Origin: Paradesulfitobacterium ferrireducens
GTDB taxonomy: Bacteria; Bacillota; Desulfitobacteriia; Desulfitobacteriales; Desulfitobacteriaceae
Length of the DNA: 32,335 nucleotides
NCBI RefSeq assembly: GCF_017310645.1
Contig: NZ_JAFLRH010000026.1
Location: forward strand, 1 to 32,335
Direction of reading: 5' to 3'
This document shows, piece after piece, positions 7,525 through 15,605 of this stretch. Positions within the stretch are counted from its first letter, which is position 1. Each line of letters opens with the position of its first letter. Under the pieces are notes generated by a model, which ran no database searches, had not been told where the DNA came from, and was given only the letters and a program-made list of their open reading frames with translations. A program made the translations under genes and the position numbers.

Positions 7525-8525
7525 GGATAGGTGCACACTTCACATTCCAGGCAGAGACCGCCATGCCCCAGCTTAGCTATCTCTTTCCTGGTAAACCGTT
7601 CTCCGGTCAGCACTCTGGGGGCAACCAAGTCAAAGACTGTGGTCTTGGAATACATAACACAGCCTGGGAGCCCAAGCACCGGAACTTCCCCCAGGTAGGC
7701 CAAAAGGAACATGGAGCCGGGTAAAACCGGTGAACCGTAAGTGATTAACTCCGCTCCCATTTCCTTAACCGCTGTGGGCGTAACATCATCCGGGTCTACC
7801 GACATCCCTCCGGTGACCAGGATCATCTCAGCTCCCATGTTCAGATGCTCCCGGATGCGATCCTGAATCATGGACACATCATCATCCGCAAACGTCTGAC
7901 CGATCACCTCCGAGCCCCAACCTTCGATTTTGGCCTGAACCACCGGCCCGAATTTATCCTGAATCCGCCCGTGATAAACCTCGCTTCCCGTGGTGACAAC
8001 CCCGACTTTCCATTTTCTCAGCGGTTTGACCTGGATGATGGGCTCGGGAAAGGTCCGGGCCAGTCGTTCGGCCTCAGCGACAATTCCCTCCTCAATCATT
8101 AAAGGAACAACCCGTGTTCCGGCCAGTTTTTGTCCGGCTTTGACCGGACGGTGGTTATGCAGGGTAGCGAGTACGATATATTCCAAAGAGTTTAGCTCTA
8201 AGATTCCCTCCGGATTCGCATATAAAAGTCCGTCACAGGCCGCACTCAGATTAACTTTCCCCTCTTTGGGTGAGCTTAGGTCTACCCCCGGCCCGGCTAC
8301 GGCTCGGGCCAAGCGCTCAGCGGCTTCATCTTCATGCACAAGCCCTGGGGTCTGATCCCAGACATAAATGTGCTCTTTGCCCATGCTCAAAAGCACGGGA
8401 ATATCCTCTTCTTTGACTACATGGCCCTTGCGATAGCGGGGGCCCTTGCTTTGTCCGGGAATAATCTGGGTCATGTCATGCAGGAGCACCGCGCCGACGG
8501 CGTCCTCCACTCTTATTTTCTGCAT
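7503..8525 (-). CDS. MoeA-like molybdopterin-binding protein
   Basis: About 340 residues with a MoeA/MogA-type molybdopterin-binding domain: VGVVTTGSEVYHGRIQDKFGP, the EMILVTGGMSVDPDDVTP core and the VLGLPGCVMYSKTTVFDLVAPRVL end. It is shorter than true MoeA (about 400 residues) and its N-terminal half differs, so it is either a MoeA relative acting in molybdenum insertion or a paralogue with another role. The C-terminus has a cysteine cluster (CLECEVCTYPHC) that could bind iron-sulfur or metal. The start at 8525 is preferred over 8573 because AAAGGAGG lies eight bases upstream and because 8573 would fall within the riboswitch-like leader. Confidence 0.88.
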   Translation of the reverse strand: MQKIRVEDAVGAVLLHDMTQIIPGQSKGPRYRKGHVVKEEDIPVLLSMGKEHIYVWDQTPGLVHEDEAAERLARAVAGPGVDLSSPKEGKVNLSAACDGLLYANPEGILELNSLEYIVLATLHNHRPVKAGQKLAGTRVVPLMIEEGIVAEAERLARTFPEPIIQVKPLRKWKVGVVTTGSEVYHGRIQDKFGPVVQAKIEGWGSEVIGQTFADDDVSMIQDRIREHLNMGAEMILVTGGMSVDPDDVTPTAVKEMGAELITYGSPVLPGSMFLLAYLGEVPVLGLPGCVMYSKTTVFDLVAPRVLTGERFTRKEIAKLGHGGLCLECEVCTYPHCAFGK

Positions 8526-8552
8526 TGGTACGTCCTCCTTTACAAGTGGGAA

Positions 8553-8644
8553 GGCATGCCCATTTCTAGGCATACCCCGGTTTCAGCTTTCTGAAACGGC
8601 CGTGGCCCATGGGAACATCCTTTAGGTGCCAGGGCTCGGGGAGC
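8553..8644 (-). promoter_or_regulatory. Moco (molybdenum cofactor) riboswitch-like leader
   Basis: The leader of the MoeA-like gene, read on minus, starts GCTCCCCGAGCC, continues with AAGGATG and GGGCCACGGCCG, has a perfect TTTCAG/CTGAAA hairpin, then CGGGG and a final TATGCC/GGGCATG stem 10-20 bases before the ribosome site. The order of conserved blocks and the position before a molybdopterin gene fit the Moco RNA motif as I remember it. The last stem could control access to the ribosome site. A covariance-model search was not possible here. Confidence 0.65.
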
Positions 8645-8669
8645 AAAAATAAATGGTTGTTCGAAACAG

Positions 8670-9332
8670 TTAAATTGTACCAGAAACTGGCTCTGTGTCT
8701 AGCCCAGCGCGCAGCGCTCTGACCGGATGGTGGTCAAATACGCGGTCCTTGACCACTAAGGTTGTTACCGGTGCTTTACATGTTTGCTGCAAGATCAGGT
8801 CATGCCCAAGGCAGAGTCCGACTTGAACCACAAGCTCTGCCTCGGCTAAATTTAGGAGCTCGGCTTGAGCCACCGGATTGCAAATAGCAGCAAATTTATC
8901 CGGATGCGCTTTGGGAAGCCCAATTTCACTATAATCTACCGCACCCACGCGGCAGCAGACAGGAACCGGGTCAAGCCCTGCTTCACTTAATAGTTTAGCT
9001 AAATTTTGTGCTTCTGTCATTAGGGTTACGCAAAAAGCTATCCCAATTTTTTTCAACCCCAAGTCATGACAATAAAAGATTAATTCCTCTACCCGGCTGC
9101 GCAACACATGCTCCAAGGTGAACGGCGTTTTATCCGCTGCCTGCATGATGGTACGCAGGGGTTCTTGTTCATAAGCGGAGATATCTTTGGTCAGCGTTTC
9201 ATGCGTGAGCGTTGGACACGTTTTCGGCATCCGGTTTGTTTCTCCTTTAAAACTGGCCGCCGTCCGGCAGTATAAACAGCCGTAAGTTCCGGAAACCTTT
9301 TTAGCTGTCTCTGTCTTATATTTTTCAGTCAT
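8670..9332 (-). CDS. DUF1847 metal-binding protein
   Basis: 220 residues. The N-terminus has cysteines typical of DUF1847 (GCLYCRTAASFKGETNRMPKT, then CPT), and the rest contains KKIGIAFCVTLMTEAQNLAKLL, VCCRVGAVDYSEIG, ICNPVAQAELLN and GLCLGHDLILQ. Such proteins are annotated as predicted metal-binding; their biochemical role is not established. The frame is open up to 9503, but GAGG six bases before the ATG at 9332 marks the start, and the extension would read through the inverted-repeat element 9357-9484. It lies just upstream of the riboswitch and MoeA-like gene on the same strand. Confidence 0.82.
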   Translation of the reverse strand: MTEKYKTETAKKVSGTYGCLYCRTAASFKGETNRMPKTCPTLTHETLTKDISAYEQEPLRTIMQAADKTPFTLEHVLRSRVEELIFYCHDLGLKKIGIAFCVTLMTEAQNLAKLLSEAGLDPVPVCCRVGAVDYSEIGLPKAHPDKFAAICNPVAQAELLNLAEAELVVQVGLCLGHDLILQQTCKAPVTTLVVKDRVFDHHPVRALRAGLDTEPVSGTI

Positions 9333-9356
9333 TTTTAACCTCATTGCCACAAACAG

Positions 9357-9484
9357 GCAAGTTCCCTTGCGTAGCGTAGTGAACCGTTCGAGCAGAGACG
9401 TTAGTCTCCGGTGGAGAATAGCGCCGAAGCCGCACGACCCTTTAGAGTAACTTCGCGGCGAAGGATTCGGGCAAGGGAACTTGC
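9357..9484. repeat. 128-bp element with 14-bp terminal inverted repeats
   Basis: The termini GCAAGTTCCCTTGC (9357-9370) and GCAAGGGAACTTGC (9471-9484) are perfect inverse complements. The interior has further hairpins, CTTCG/CGAAG (9451-9463) and GAGAC/GTCTC, and is richer in G and C than its surroundings. No convincing target duplication flanks it. It looks like a small non-autonomous repeat (MITE/REP-like) or a structured RNA between the DUF1847 gene and the oxidoreductase terminator. Only one copy is in this window. Confidence 0.6.
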
Positions 9485-9499
9485 TGTTAGTTAAAATAA

Positions 9500-9524
9500 G
9501 CAAGAGGGAGCTTTTCCCTCTTGC
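9500..9524 (-). terminator. Terminator of the molybdopterin oxidoreductase operon
   Basis: Ten-base-pair stem: GCAAGAGGGA (9500-9509) and TCCCTCTTGC (9515-9524) with a 5-base loop. On the minus strand it is followed by TTATTTT. It lies 58 bases past the NrfD stop. Confidence 0.75.
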
Positions 9525-9581
9525 CTCTCACCCTATACTTTAACCATCCAAGCTGTTGTTTATCCTTACAAGACATTTACC

Positions 9582-10469
9582 TTAATAAGGCCAAGGATAG
9601 ATTTGAACTCCGTTATTCACGACACAGTTACGCAGAGCAAAGCCGCCTAGGAAGAAGGCCGCAGCTAAAACCGGCAAGCTCCAGGTAAAGCTGGCTCCCG
9701 CAAAAAAGAGATAGATGCTGAACACCAGCGGAAAAGCCAGGCCGACAATCGGATAGAGTAATACGAACCGGACTTTCTTAAGCATCCGGTGCATCCCTTC
9801 TTTAGCTTCAATCGGGCCATTATGCGTGTGCTCCAAGTAAGCCAAAGAGATTCCAAACACCAACAGGCTCAGCCCCATAATTCCGCCGATGAAAACGGTA
9901 TAAACTGTACCGCTGACACTAAAAATACTGCCGACAAAGGAAAGCGCGAGCGCAAAACTGGTCACTAAGAAGAGCAGGGGCAGAGCCGGTGTATGCCAAA
10001 GCGGGATTGAAGCCGGCGCAGCCAACAAGCCGCCGGAAATGATCGGGAACAAGAAACCGGCAATGGCGGCAATGGCCCCGAAGAATACTTGGTAAGGAGC
10101 TAAGGCTGATCCCAAACTACCTAAGCCGATAAGCTCAGCATATTCCGGAATAATAAAGAGAATACCGAAAACATAGTTCAGGGCAATTAAGACAACGTCC
10201 CAGGAAATTCCGGACTTAGCTACGTTATTCAAAGAATATATGGCATTAATCGGACGCTCCAGATCAAAAAACACTAAGAATGCGCCGGCGACGGCAAACA
10301 TGACTAAACCGCTTATGACGGACAGGCCAACCATGGGCGCAGTTGCCGCGAAGAAGTGGAAGACAAAGGCCAAAGTCATGAGTGCTCCTCCGAAACCACC
10401 GAAGAGCAAGTATACGGACACCGGCCATTCATATGCTTCCTGACGTTCCAAATGCATGGGTTTTGCCAT
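9582..10469 (-). CDS. NrfD/PsrC-like membrane quinone-interacting subunit
   Basis: 295 residues with eight or so hydrophobic helices, e.g. VSVYLLFGGFGGALMTLAFV, VISGLVMFAVAGAFLVFFDL and FVLLYPIVGLAFPLVFSIYL. The conserved FFDLERPIN segment after the second helix is typical of NrfD/PsrC/DmsC-type subunits, which carry electrons between the quinone pool and the FeS subunit. An AAGGAGGGG site precedes the ATG. Last gene of a three-gene operon (catalytic, FeS, NrfD); 15 bases separate it from the FeS gene. Confidence 0.92.
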   Translation of the reverse strand: MAKPMHLERQEAYEWPVSVYLLFGGFGGALMTLAFVFHFFAATAPMVGLSVISGLVMFAVAGAFLVFFDLERPINAIYSLNNVAKSGISWDVVLIALNYVFGILFIIPEYAELIGLGSLGSALAPYQVFFGAIAAIAGFLFPIISGGLLAAPASIPLWHTPALPLLFLVTSFALALSFVGSIFSVSGTVYTVFIGGIMGLSLLVFGISLAYLEHTHNGPIEAKEGMHRMLKKVRFVLLYPIVGLAFPLVFSIYLFFAGASFTWSLPVLAAAFFLGGFALRNCVVNNGVQIYPWPY

Positions 10470-10484
10470 AATTCAATCCCCTCC

Positions 10485-11081
10485 TTAGTAGATGTAGAAC
10501 ACGCGCGGATTTGTATCCAGATCCGGGCGCAACGGTTTGGCCAACCCTGTGGAAACGGCTTTGGCCACTTCACTGTTTGGATCATCAAGATCCCCTACTA
10601 CGCGGGAAAGGGTTGGGCAGGTGGCAACACAGGCAGGTTCCATTCCCCGTGCGATCCGGTCTTGACAGAACGTACATTTATCAATGTGTACATGGCTGTG
10701 CTGAGCGCTGTCCCCGTAAACTTCCTGAGCCTTGCGCACGTCGTTTTTGTCGTAGACGTAGCGGGCATTGTAGGGGCAAGCGGCCATACAGGCTTTACAT
10801 CCTAAGCAGGTGTCATAGTTGACTAAGACAAAGCCCTCATCATTTTTGAAGGTGGCTTTGGACGGACAAACTGTCATACATGCCGGTTCGTCACAGTGCA
10901 TGCAGATGGTGGGGACAAAGTACCGGGAGGTATTTGGATATTTCCCTTTTTCAATATCCATGACCTTGGTCCGCCATTTATCCGACCAATAAGGAGTTTG
11001 ATTTTCTAACGCGCAGGCTGCGCTGCAAGCCTGACAGCCTACGCACGAGCGCAAATCGATAACCATTCCATAGCGTGCCAT
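10485..11081 (-). CDS. 4Fe-4S electron-transfer subunit (DmsB/PsrB type)
   Basis: 198 residues with four cysteine groups for four [4Fe-4S] clusters: CVGCQACSAAC (13-23), CMHCDEPACMTVCP, CLGCKACMAACP and CTFCQDRI with the later CVATCP. This is the standard beta subunit of DMSO reductase family complexes and passes electrons between the NrfD subunit and the molybdenum subunit. The start at 11081 (MARYGMVIDLRSC) is chosen over the upstream in-frame Met because a GGGAGGG site lies just before it and the upstream part is inside the catalytic gene end. No signal peptide is seen. Confidence 0.93.
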   Translation of the reverse strand: MARYGMVIDLRSCVGCQACSAACALENQTPYWSDKWRTKVMDIEKGKYPNTSRYFVPTICMHCDEPACMTVCPSKATFKNDEGFVLVNYDTCLGCKACMAACPYNARYVYDKNDVRKAQEVYGDSAQHSHVHIDKCTFCQDRIARGMEPACVATCPTLSRVVGDLDDPNSEVAKAVSTGLAKPLRPDLDTNPRVFYIY

Positions 11082-11094
11082 TTGTTTCCCTCCC

Positions 11095-13764
11095 TTACTT
11101 CGTGACTCGCACTGTAAATTCTTGTGAACGGAATGCACTGACGATCGGCTCGACTTGATAAGGCACCAGTTTATTTAACGCGGTTCCGACGCCGGCGCTG
11201 TTTTTAAGCAGCGGATTTTCCGTTCCGAATGAAGATGACATAAAGACGGTATCCGGGCGGACCATATCCGTGACAAAGGCCTTAATCTGTGCTTTTTGCC
11301 CGCTTTGCAGATTCTCAACCGTTACGGTATCTCCGGTCTTAATATTGAGCATAGTGGCCTTTTGCGGGTTAATCCAAAGTCCCATTAACTCATCTTCTTT
11401 ATTCTTGGAGAGAGCCATGAGAATCGGGTTGTTGGAGTTGGTGGAGGCGTAGGATACGGTCGGAGTTTTGCCATAGGTGAAGTAGAACTCATCCGGCTTT
11501 CTTTCCTGATTAACTTTCGGCGGGAAATAGACCAGACCCGGATCCCAGTTCACTTTATACCCTTCTTGCATCACGAAATTTGCGAACATTAAAGAATAAA
11601 TCTCGATTCTTCCGGACGGGGTCGGCACTGGGAGATGGCGGGCAATGGCCGCATGCTCCAGAAGTTCTTCCGCTTTTTCAATCACCAGAACTCCTTGCTC
11701 ACGCAAGGTTTGCTCCAGTTTTTCCGGAGTCATGCCCACTTCTTTAGCATAATACTTAAAAGAAACATTGCGCATGGCTTTGGTAAAGGTCTGCTCTCCT
11801 TTGACTGCTTTGCCGACTTCCTCTTGGATGTCTTTCAAATCATAACTGGAGATGCTGGCGATCGTCTCCATATATTTGTCGAGTGCGCCAAAGCCCATGG
11901 CAAAGGAGAAGAGAATATCGGCCGTACCTTTGGTTTCCGGATGCGGATCAACCGCACTGAAACGGGTGGTAATCGCCAGGTCGGTCGAAGGACCGGCACC
12001 ATAGATAAAGGGCTCTTCCCGTTCAATATAGTTTTGATTCGGAAGAATTACGTCAGCATAAGCTGCCGTATCGGATGGCACAATATCAATAGCCACCACT
12101 AAACCCATGTTCGGATGGGTCAGAATCTTTTTCCAACGGGACTCCGGATAGAAGTGGCGGACCGGGTTGGCGGCGTTCATGAGCAAGGCCTTAATGCGGT
12201 ATGGTTCGCCCTTAAACATTAGCTTGCCTTCAACGGCCTCTTCCAAACCAAAATCAGAGAAGGCCGGGAAGATTACTCCGGGGCGCCCGGCAGCCTTTTC
12301 GGCCATAGAATGGGCCATGGCAAAGGACGGACGTCCGTGCGGCCATTGACTGGGATCAAAGAACTTGCCGGCAGCAGCTAAGGGGAAGTGCATGCCGGGC
12401 AGGTTCAAAACCTTGGTTTCTTCCCCTTTTTGCATGTTTTGCATAAAGTGCATGAGTTTTTCGCGGTATTCCCCGGACATGAGCCAGCCGCCGGGCACAT
12501 CGAATCCGCCCACTAAGGCCTGGACAATGGATTGAAGGCGGCGGGTATTTAAGATATTATCATAGCGGGCACCGTGCCAGCCTGGATCAACCATAGCTGG
12601 ACGGGTTTGGCCGAATTCAGTGGCAATACGCTCAATGGTAGCAGCCGCAATACCGGTTTCTTCAGCAGCCCAAGCCGGAGTAAATTTAGCCGATTGCTCC
12701 ATCATATACTGGAAGATGGTTTTAGGCTTCTGGCCATTCATCTCGAAGCCTTTAAGAATCTCCAAGGCCGGTTTCAGGTTCTTGCCGTCAACATCCACCG
12801 TATTTTTATTGCTGTATCCGGGGAGTTTCCGCACTTCACCGGAGATTTCATCCAATACATAGAATGCAGTCGGGTATCCCTGTTCGTTCGTTTCCATCAT
12901 GGGCACGACCATACCCTGATGTTCGACGGCTAGGAAAGGCATATTGGTGTGGTTGATCATGAACTCTTTATCATAAAGTCCTTTGCGCAGCATCACATGA
13001 ATCATGGCCAGGAAGAACGCAGAGTCAGTGCCGGGCTTGATTGGAAGCCATTCATCTGCTTTCGCAGCCAGCTCAGATTCCCTTGGGTCAAGGACAACCA
13101 CTTTCGCGCCCCGCTTTTTAGCCTCTGCAAAGCGGACTAAGCGGCTGGTGGAAGCTGCAGCGACCCCGGAATTGGTCATCGAGAATAAAATATAATTAGC
13201 ATTTTCAAAATCAGCTAAGACTTCATCATGAAAGTTAAAGTTTCCGGTAACCATATCATTGCCGAGGTGACCGGCCGCAACGCACTGTTGCATAGGAGAA
13301 GCTACAATGTTCGGGATGCCCGTGGAAAAAACAAAAGATAAGGCCAAAGGCATATAGAACACACACGAAGTCCAGCCGCCGACCATGCTCATTTCCCAAG
13401 GCTGAACCTGATGTTCCTGCAGCTTTTGCATGACATAACCGAATGCCTCATCCCAGGTAGCGGGGCGGAAGTTCCATTCCCCTCTCTTTGACCCTTCGAC
13501 CCGAATCAGCGGAGTGGTCAAACGCGCTTCATCATATGTTTGACGCAAGCCCGCCTGGCCCCTGGCACAGGTTTTGCCGCGGTTGAGCGGACTGTTGGGG
13601 TTGCCCTCAATCTTAACAGCAGTTTTTTTGCCGTTGACATTTTTAACCCCGACGCGTACGTTACAGACCGTAGAACAGAAATTACAAATGCTTGGCACCC
13701 ACTCCACATCGCGTGAAGAGGTTTGTTGACGGGCTGCAACCTGACGCTCTTTGATTGTACTCAT
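11095..13764 (-). CDS. Molybdopterin oxidoreductase catalytic subunit (DMSO reductase family)
   Basis: 889 residues. N-terminal [4Fe-4S] ligands C27, C30, C34 and C66 (CNFCSTVC ... TCARG) and the full molybdopterin-bis-guanine dinucleotide fold, ending in a C-terminal dinucleotide-binding domain (about 760-889). Cys161 in PMQQC is the likely molybdenum ligand, as in the polysulfide/thiosulfate reductase and nitrate groups. There is no twin-arginine signal, so this subunit appears to be cytoplasmic, unlike PsrA/PhsA/ArrA. The substrate cannot be read from sequence; a sulfur or other oxyanion substrate is possible. The start at 13764 is supported by AAAGGGGG; the open frame extends to 13851 without a ribosome site. 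Co-transcribed with the FeS and NrfD genes. Confidence 0.92.
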   Translation of the reverse strand: MSTIKERQVAARQQTSSRDVEWVPSICNFCSTVCNVRVGVKNVNGKKTAVKIEGNPNSPLNRGKTCARGQAGLRQTYDEARLTTPLIRVEGSKRGEWNFRPATWDEAFGYVMQKLQEHQVQPWEMSMVGGWTSCVFYMPLALSFVFSTGIPNIVASPMQQCVAAGHLGNDMVTGNFNFHDEVLADFENANYILFSMTNSGVAAASTSRLVRFAEAKKRGAKVVVLDPRESELAAKADEWLPIKPGTDSAFFLAMIHVMLRKGLYDKEFMINHTNMPFLAVEHQGMVVPMMETNEQGYPTAFYVLDEISGEVRKLPGYSNKNTVDVDGKNLKPALEILKGFEMNGQKPKTIFQYMMEQSAKFTPAWAAEETGIAAATIERIATEFGQTRPAMVDPGWHGARYDNILNTRRLQSIVQALVGGFDVPGGWLMSGEYREKLMHFMQNMQKGEETKVLNLPGMHFPLAAAGKFFDPSQWPHGRPSFAMAHSMAEKAAGRPGVIFPAFSDFGLEEAVEGKLMFKGEPYRIKALLMNAANPVRHFYPESRWKKILTHPNMGLVVAIDIVPSDTAAYADVILPNQNYIEREEPFIYGAGPSTDLAITTRFSAVDPHPETKGTADILFSFAMGFGALDKYMETIASISSYDLKDIQEEVGKAVKGEQTFTKAMRNVSFKYYAKEVGMTPEKLEQTLREQGVLVIEKAEELLEHAAIARHLPVPTPSGRIEIYSLMFANFVMQEGYKVNWDPGLVYFPPKVNQERKPDEFYFTYGKTPTVSYASTNSNNPILMALSKNKEDELMGLWINPQKATMLNIKTGDTVTVENLQSGQKAQIKAFVTDMVRPDTVFMSSSFGTENPLLKNSAGVGTALNKLVPYQVEPIVSAFRSQEFTVRVTK

Positions 13765-14144
13765 CCCTATAAACCCCCTTTGTTCGAACTTTCTCTTACA
13801 AAGTGAGAATATAGGTTTTTTAAAATTATTGCCAACGACAAATTCAGTCATTTTGCGAGATTATGCTTCAAGTACTTTAGGATTGTTAGGAACATGCGCT
13901 TTCTCTTAAAATTCCCCTATACCCCGGGAATGTATAATATTTTTATTTAATTATAAAGTCTCTCACCACAACAGTTTGCACATCGAGTCTATTTATTATT
14001 ATCCAGGGGTAAGGGGGGTTACGAATCTCTTAACTAAATTCTAAAATTTCATTCACAAGAAGGAAAAAACCAATACAAGGGCGAAATGCAATAAGCAGGA
14101 AACATGAATACACTTCCTAAATTCATATGCATAGGAGAACCCCA
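13765..14144. other. Divergent control region, oxidoreductase operon and CRP/FNR gene
   Basis: 380 bases without a gene. It holds an inverted repeat ATTCCC (13911-13916) / GGGAAT (13926-13931), directly followed by TGTATAAT, an extended -10 box (TATAAT 13933-13938) reading towards the CRP/FNR gene. A second small inverted repeat TTGTTAGGAACA lies at 13883-13894. I see no canonical FNR (TTGAT-N4-ATCAA) or dehalobox (TTAAT-N4-ATTAA) site. Confidence 0.4.
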
Positions 14145-14846
14145 ATGTCTAAAGAAAAATCTATCAAAGAAGCTCTCTCCAACACGCCTTTTTGGGAAAA
14201 TACTCCCTCTGCTTTTCTGGAATTTTGTTTAAGCTATGGACGAATTCGTCACTATAACCCGAAACAGTATCTTTTTTTTGCCGGAGATGACTCCGGTCAT
14301 ATATATATATTATTAAAAGGTCGGGTTCAACTGATCCTGATGAGTGAATTTACGGAAAAGATATTCCAGGTCCTTCGTCCTCCGCATCTTTTTCCCGAAC
14401 TGATTCTAGACGGGAAAACCTATCCCTATTCTGCCTTAGCCCTTGAGCTGACCGATGTACTTACCCTTGAGCGGCAAACTTTAACCGTTTTTTTAGAAAA
14501 CAACCCCTCTTTGCTTTGGAATTTTTTCCGGGCTTTAGCCTTAGATCAAAGGCGTGCGCTTCGACAAATAAAAAATCTATCCTTAGGGGATGCCCGCCTG
14601 CGTTTAGGAGCCAAGTTGTTTGCTTTGGCCCATGCTCACGGACAATCAGAGCAAGGAAGCATCCGGATTACCATTCCTTTGTCAGCCACAGAGCTGGCGG
14701 CCATGTGCGGCCTAGCCCGGGAATCTGTCAGCAGGATTTTGGGGGAATTAAGAGACCATGGTATTATTGCGACGGAAAAAAGAAATCTGTGGGTAAAAGA
14801 CCTTAATCTTTTGCGCCGTTGGATTCATGAGCGCTCGGAACATTAG
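14145..14846 (+). CDS. CRP/FNR-family transcriptional regulator
   Basis: About 233 residues. The N-terminal cyclic-nucleotide-binding-like barrel (about 20-130) includes QYLFFAGDDSGHIYILLKGRVQL. The C-terminal winged helix (about 165-233) has LSATELAAMCGLARESVSRILGEL, with the E-x-x-S-R recognition-helix pattern of the FNR branch. There is no N-terminal cysteine cluster, so it is not a classical FeS oxygen sensor; a small-molecule effector is likelier. The start at 14145 is chosen for AGGAG seven bases upstream. It is divergent from the molybdopterin oxidoreductase operon, its likeliest target. Its 3' end overlaps the convergent FeS gene by 44 bases. Confidence 0.9.
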   Translation: MSKEKSIKEALSNTPFWENTPSAFLEFCLSYGRIRHYNPKQYLFFAGDDSGHIYILLKGRVQLILMSEFTEKIFQVLRPPHLFPELILDGKTYPYSALALELTDVLTLERQTLTVFLENNPSLLWNFFRALALDQRRALRQIKNLSLGDARLRLGAKLFALAHAHGQSEQGSIRITIPLSATELAAMCGLARESVSRILGELRDHGIIATEKRNLWVKDLNLLRRWIHERSEH

Positions 14847-15444
14847 ACAGAACGGCGCGTTCCAAGAAATGACTAAGCCTTTCCTCGGGGTTTCCATACT
14901 TTAAATAGTAATCCAAAATTTCAATTACCCAAGATACTACTTTCTGATCTGAACTGAGCCGGCCGACAGTTTGGGCAAAGCGGGGATGCCTTCCTACCCT
15001 GCCCCCCAATCGAAGTTCCCAACCACTGTCTTCTTCTGCCAACGTTCCGGAAGGACAGGAGCGGACGCATGCTCCGCATTGGACACAGAGTTCAGGGTTA
15101 AGATTGATGCCTTGTCCGGTCCAGCTTACAGCCTTCTCTATACAGACATTGACACAGGCTTGACACCCTTGACAAGGCTCTTGGGTTAATTTGGGACGGA
15201 GATATCCGATCACAGCAAAGTCTTTTATTTGAGGCTGGGAACAGCTGTTGGGGCATGAAGCGATACAGATCTTGGGAATATGATGATAAAGGATAGTTTC
15301 AAACTTTTGCTTTAAGTGTGGCACCAAGTCCAATTCAGAAAGAGCTTTATCCAGCTGTTCTTTTAACTTTTCCCAGCTTTGAATAGCCTTGACACACAGC
15401 GGACGGCAATGTTCCAATTTATATCCTGTGATCCGGTCTTCCAT
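14803..15444 (-). CDS. Sulfite/nitrite reductase-like 4Fe-4S protein (AsrC-like, short)
   Basis: 213 residues. The segment KICIASCPNSCSQPQIKDFAVIGY matches the second half of the siroheme/[4Fe-4S] site of sulfite and nitrite reductases. It is followed by a two-cluster ferredoxin insert (CQGCQACVNVC and CVQCGACVRSCP) and by LRLGGRVGRHPRFAQ, the usual end of that fold. The first cysteine pair is only C-x3-C near the N-terminus (EHCRPLC) instead of the usual C-x5-C, and the parachute domain seen in larger enzymes is missing. It may be a small siroheme protein or an electron carrier. The start at 15444 follows GGAG; divergent from the LysR gene at 15606. Confidence 0.75.
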   Translation of the reverse strand: MEDRITGYKLEHCRPLCVKAIQSWEKLKEQLDKALSELDLVPHLKQKFETILYHHIPKICIASCPNSCSQPQIKDFAVIGYLRPKLTQEPCQGCQACVNVCIEKAVSWTGQGINLNPELCVQCGACVRSCPSGTLAEEDSGWELRLGGRVGRHPRFAQTVGRLSSDQKVVSWVIEILDYYLKYGNPEERLSHFLERAVLSNVPSAHESNGAKD

Positions 15445-15559
15445 TATGAACCAACTCCAGTTGCAAAGATACTTTATTATGGCACACATTTTTAAACCGG
15501 ACTGTGGTTAAAATCACAGATACATCGTTATTGTTGCTCTTCCCAAAACTATAAAAATA

Positions 15560-15572
15560 GCTTACAATAAGC
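15560..15572. promoter_or_regulatory. Putative LysR box
   Basis: Inverted repeat GCTTA-CAA-TAAGC, with T-N11-A spacing around it. It lies 34 bases before the LysR start and in the region shared with the divergent FeS gene, as expected of an autoregulatory LysR operator. Confidence 0.45.
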
Positions 15573-15605
15573 ATAATGAAACGTAACACAAGGAGTTTTG
15601 AGGTA

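Noticed and set aside
9333..9503. N-terminal extension of the DUF1847 frame
   Set aside because: It is translated from the inverted-repeat element; the ribosome site and conserved N-terminus put the start at 9332.
13282..13284. Selenocysteine at the molybdenum ligand of the oxidoreductase
   Set aside because: The codon is TGC (Cys161), not TGA, and no SECIS-like hairpin is needed to keep the frame open.
13765..14144. FNR or CprK-type (dehalobox) site before the oxidoreductase
   Set aside because: No TTGAT-N4-ATCAA or TTAAT-N4-ATTAA was found; only loose partial matches.
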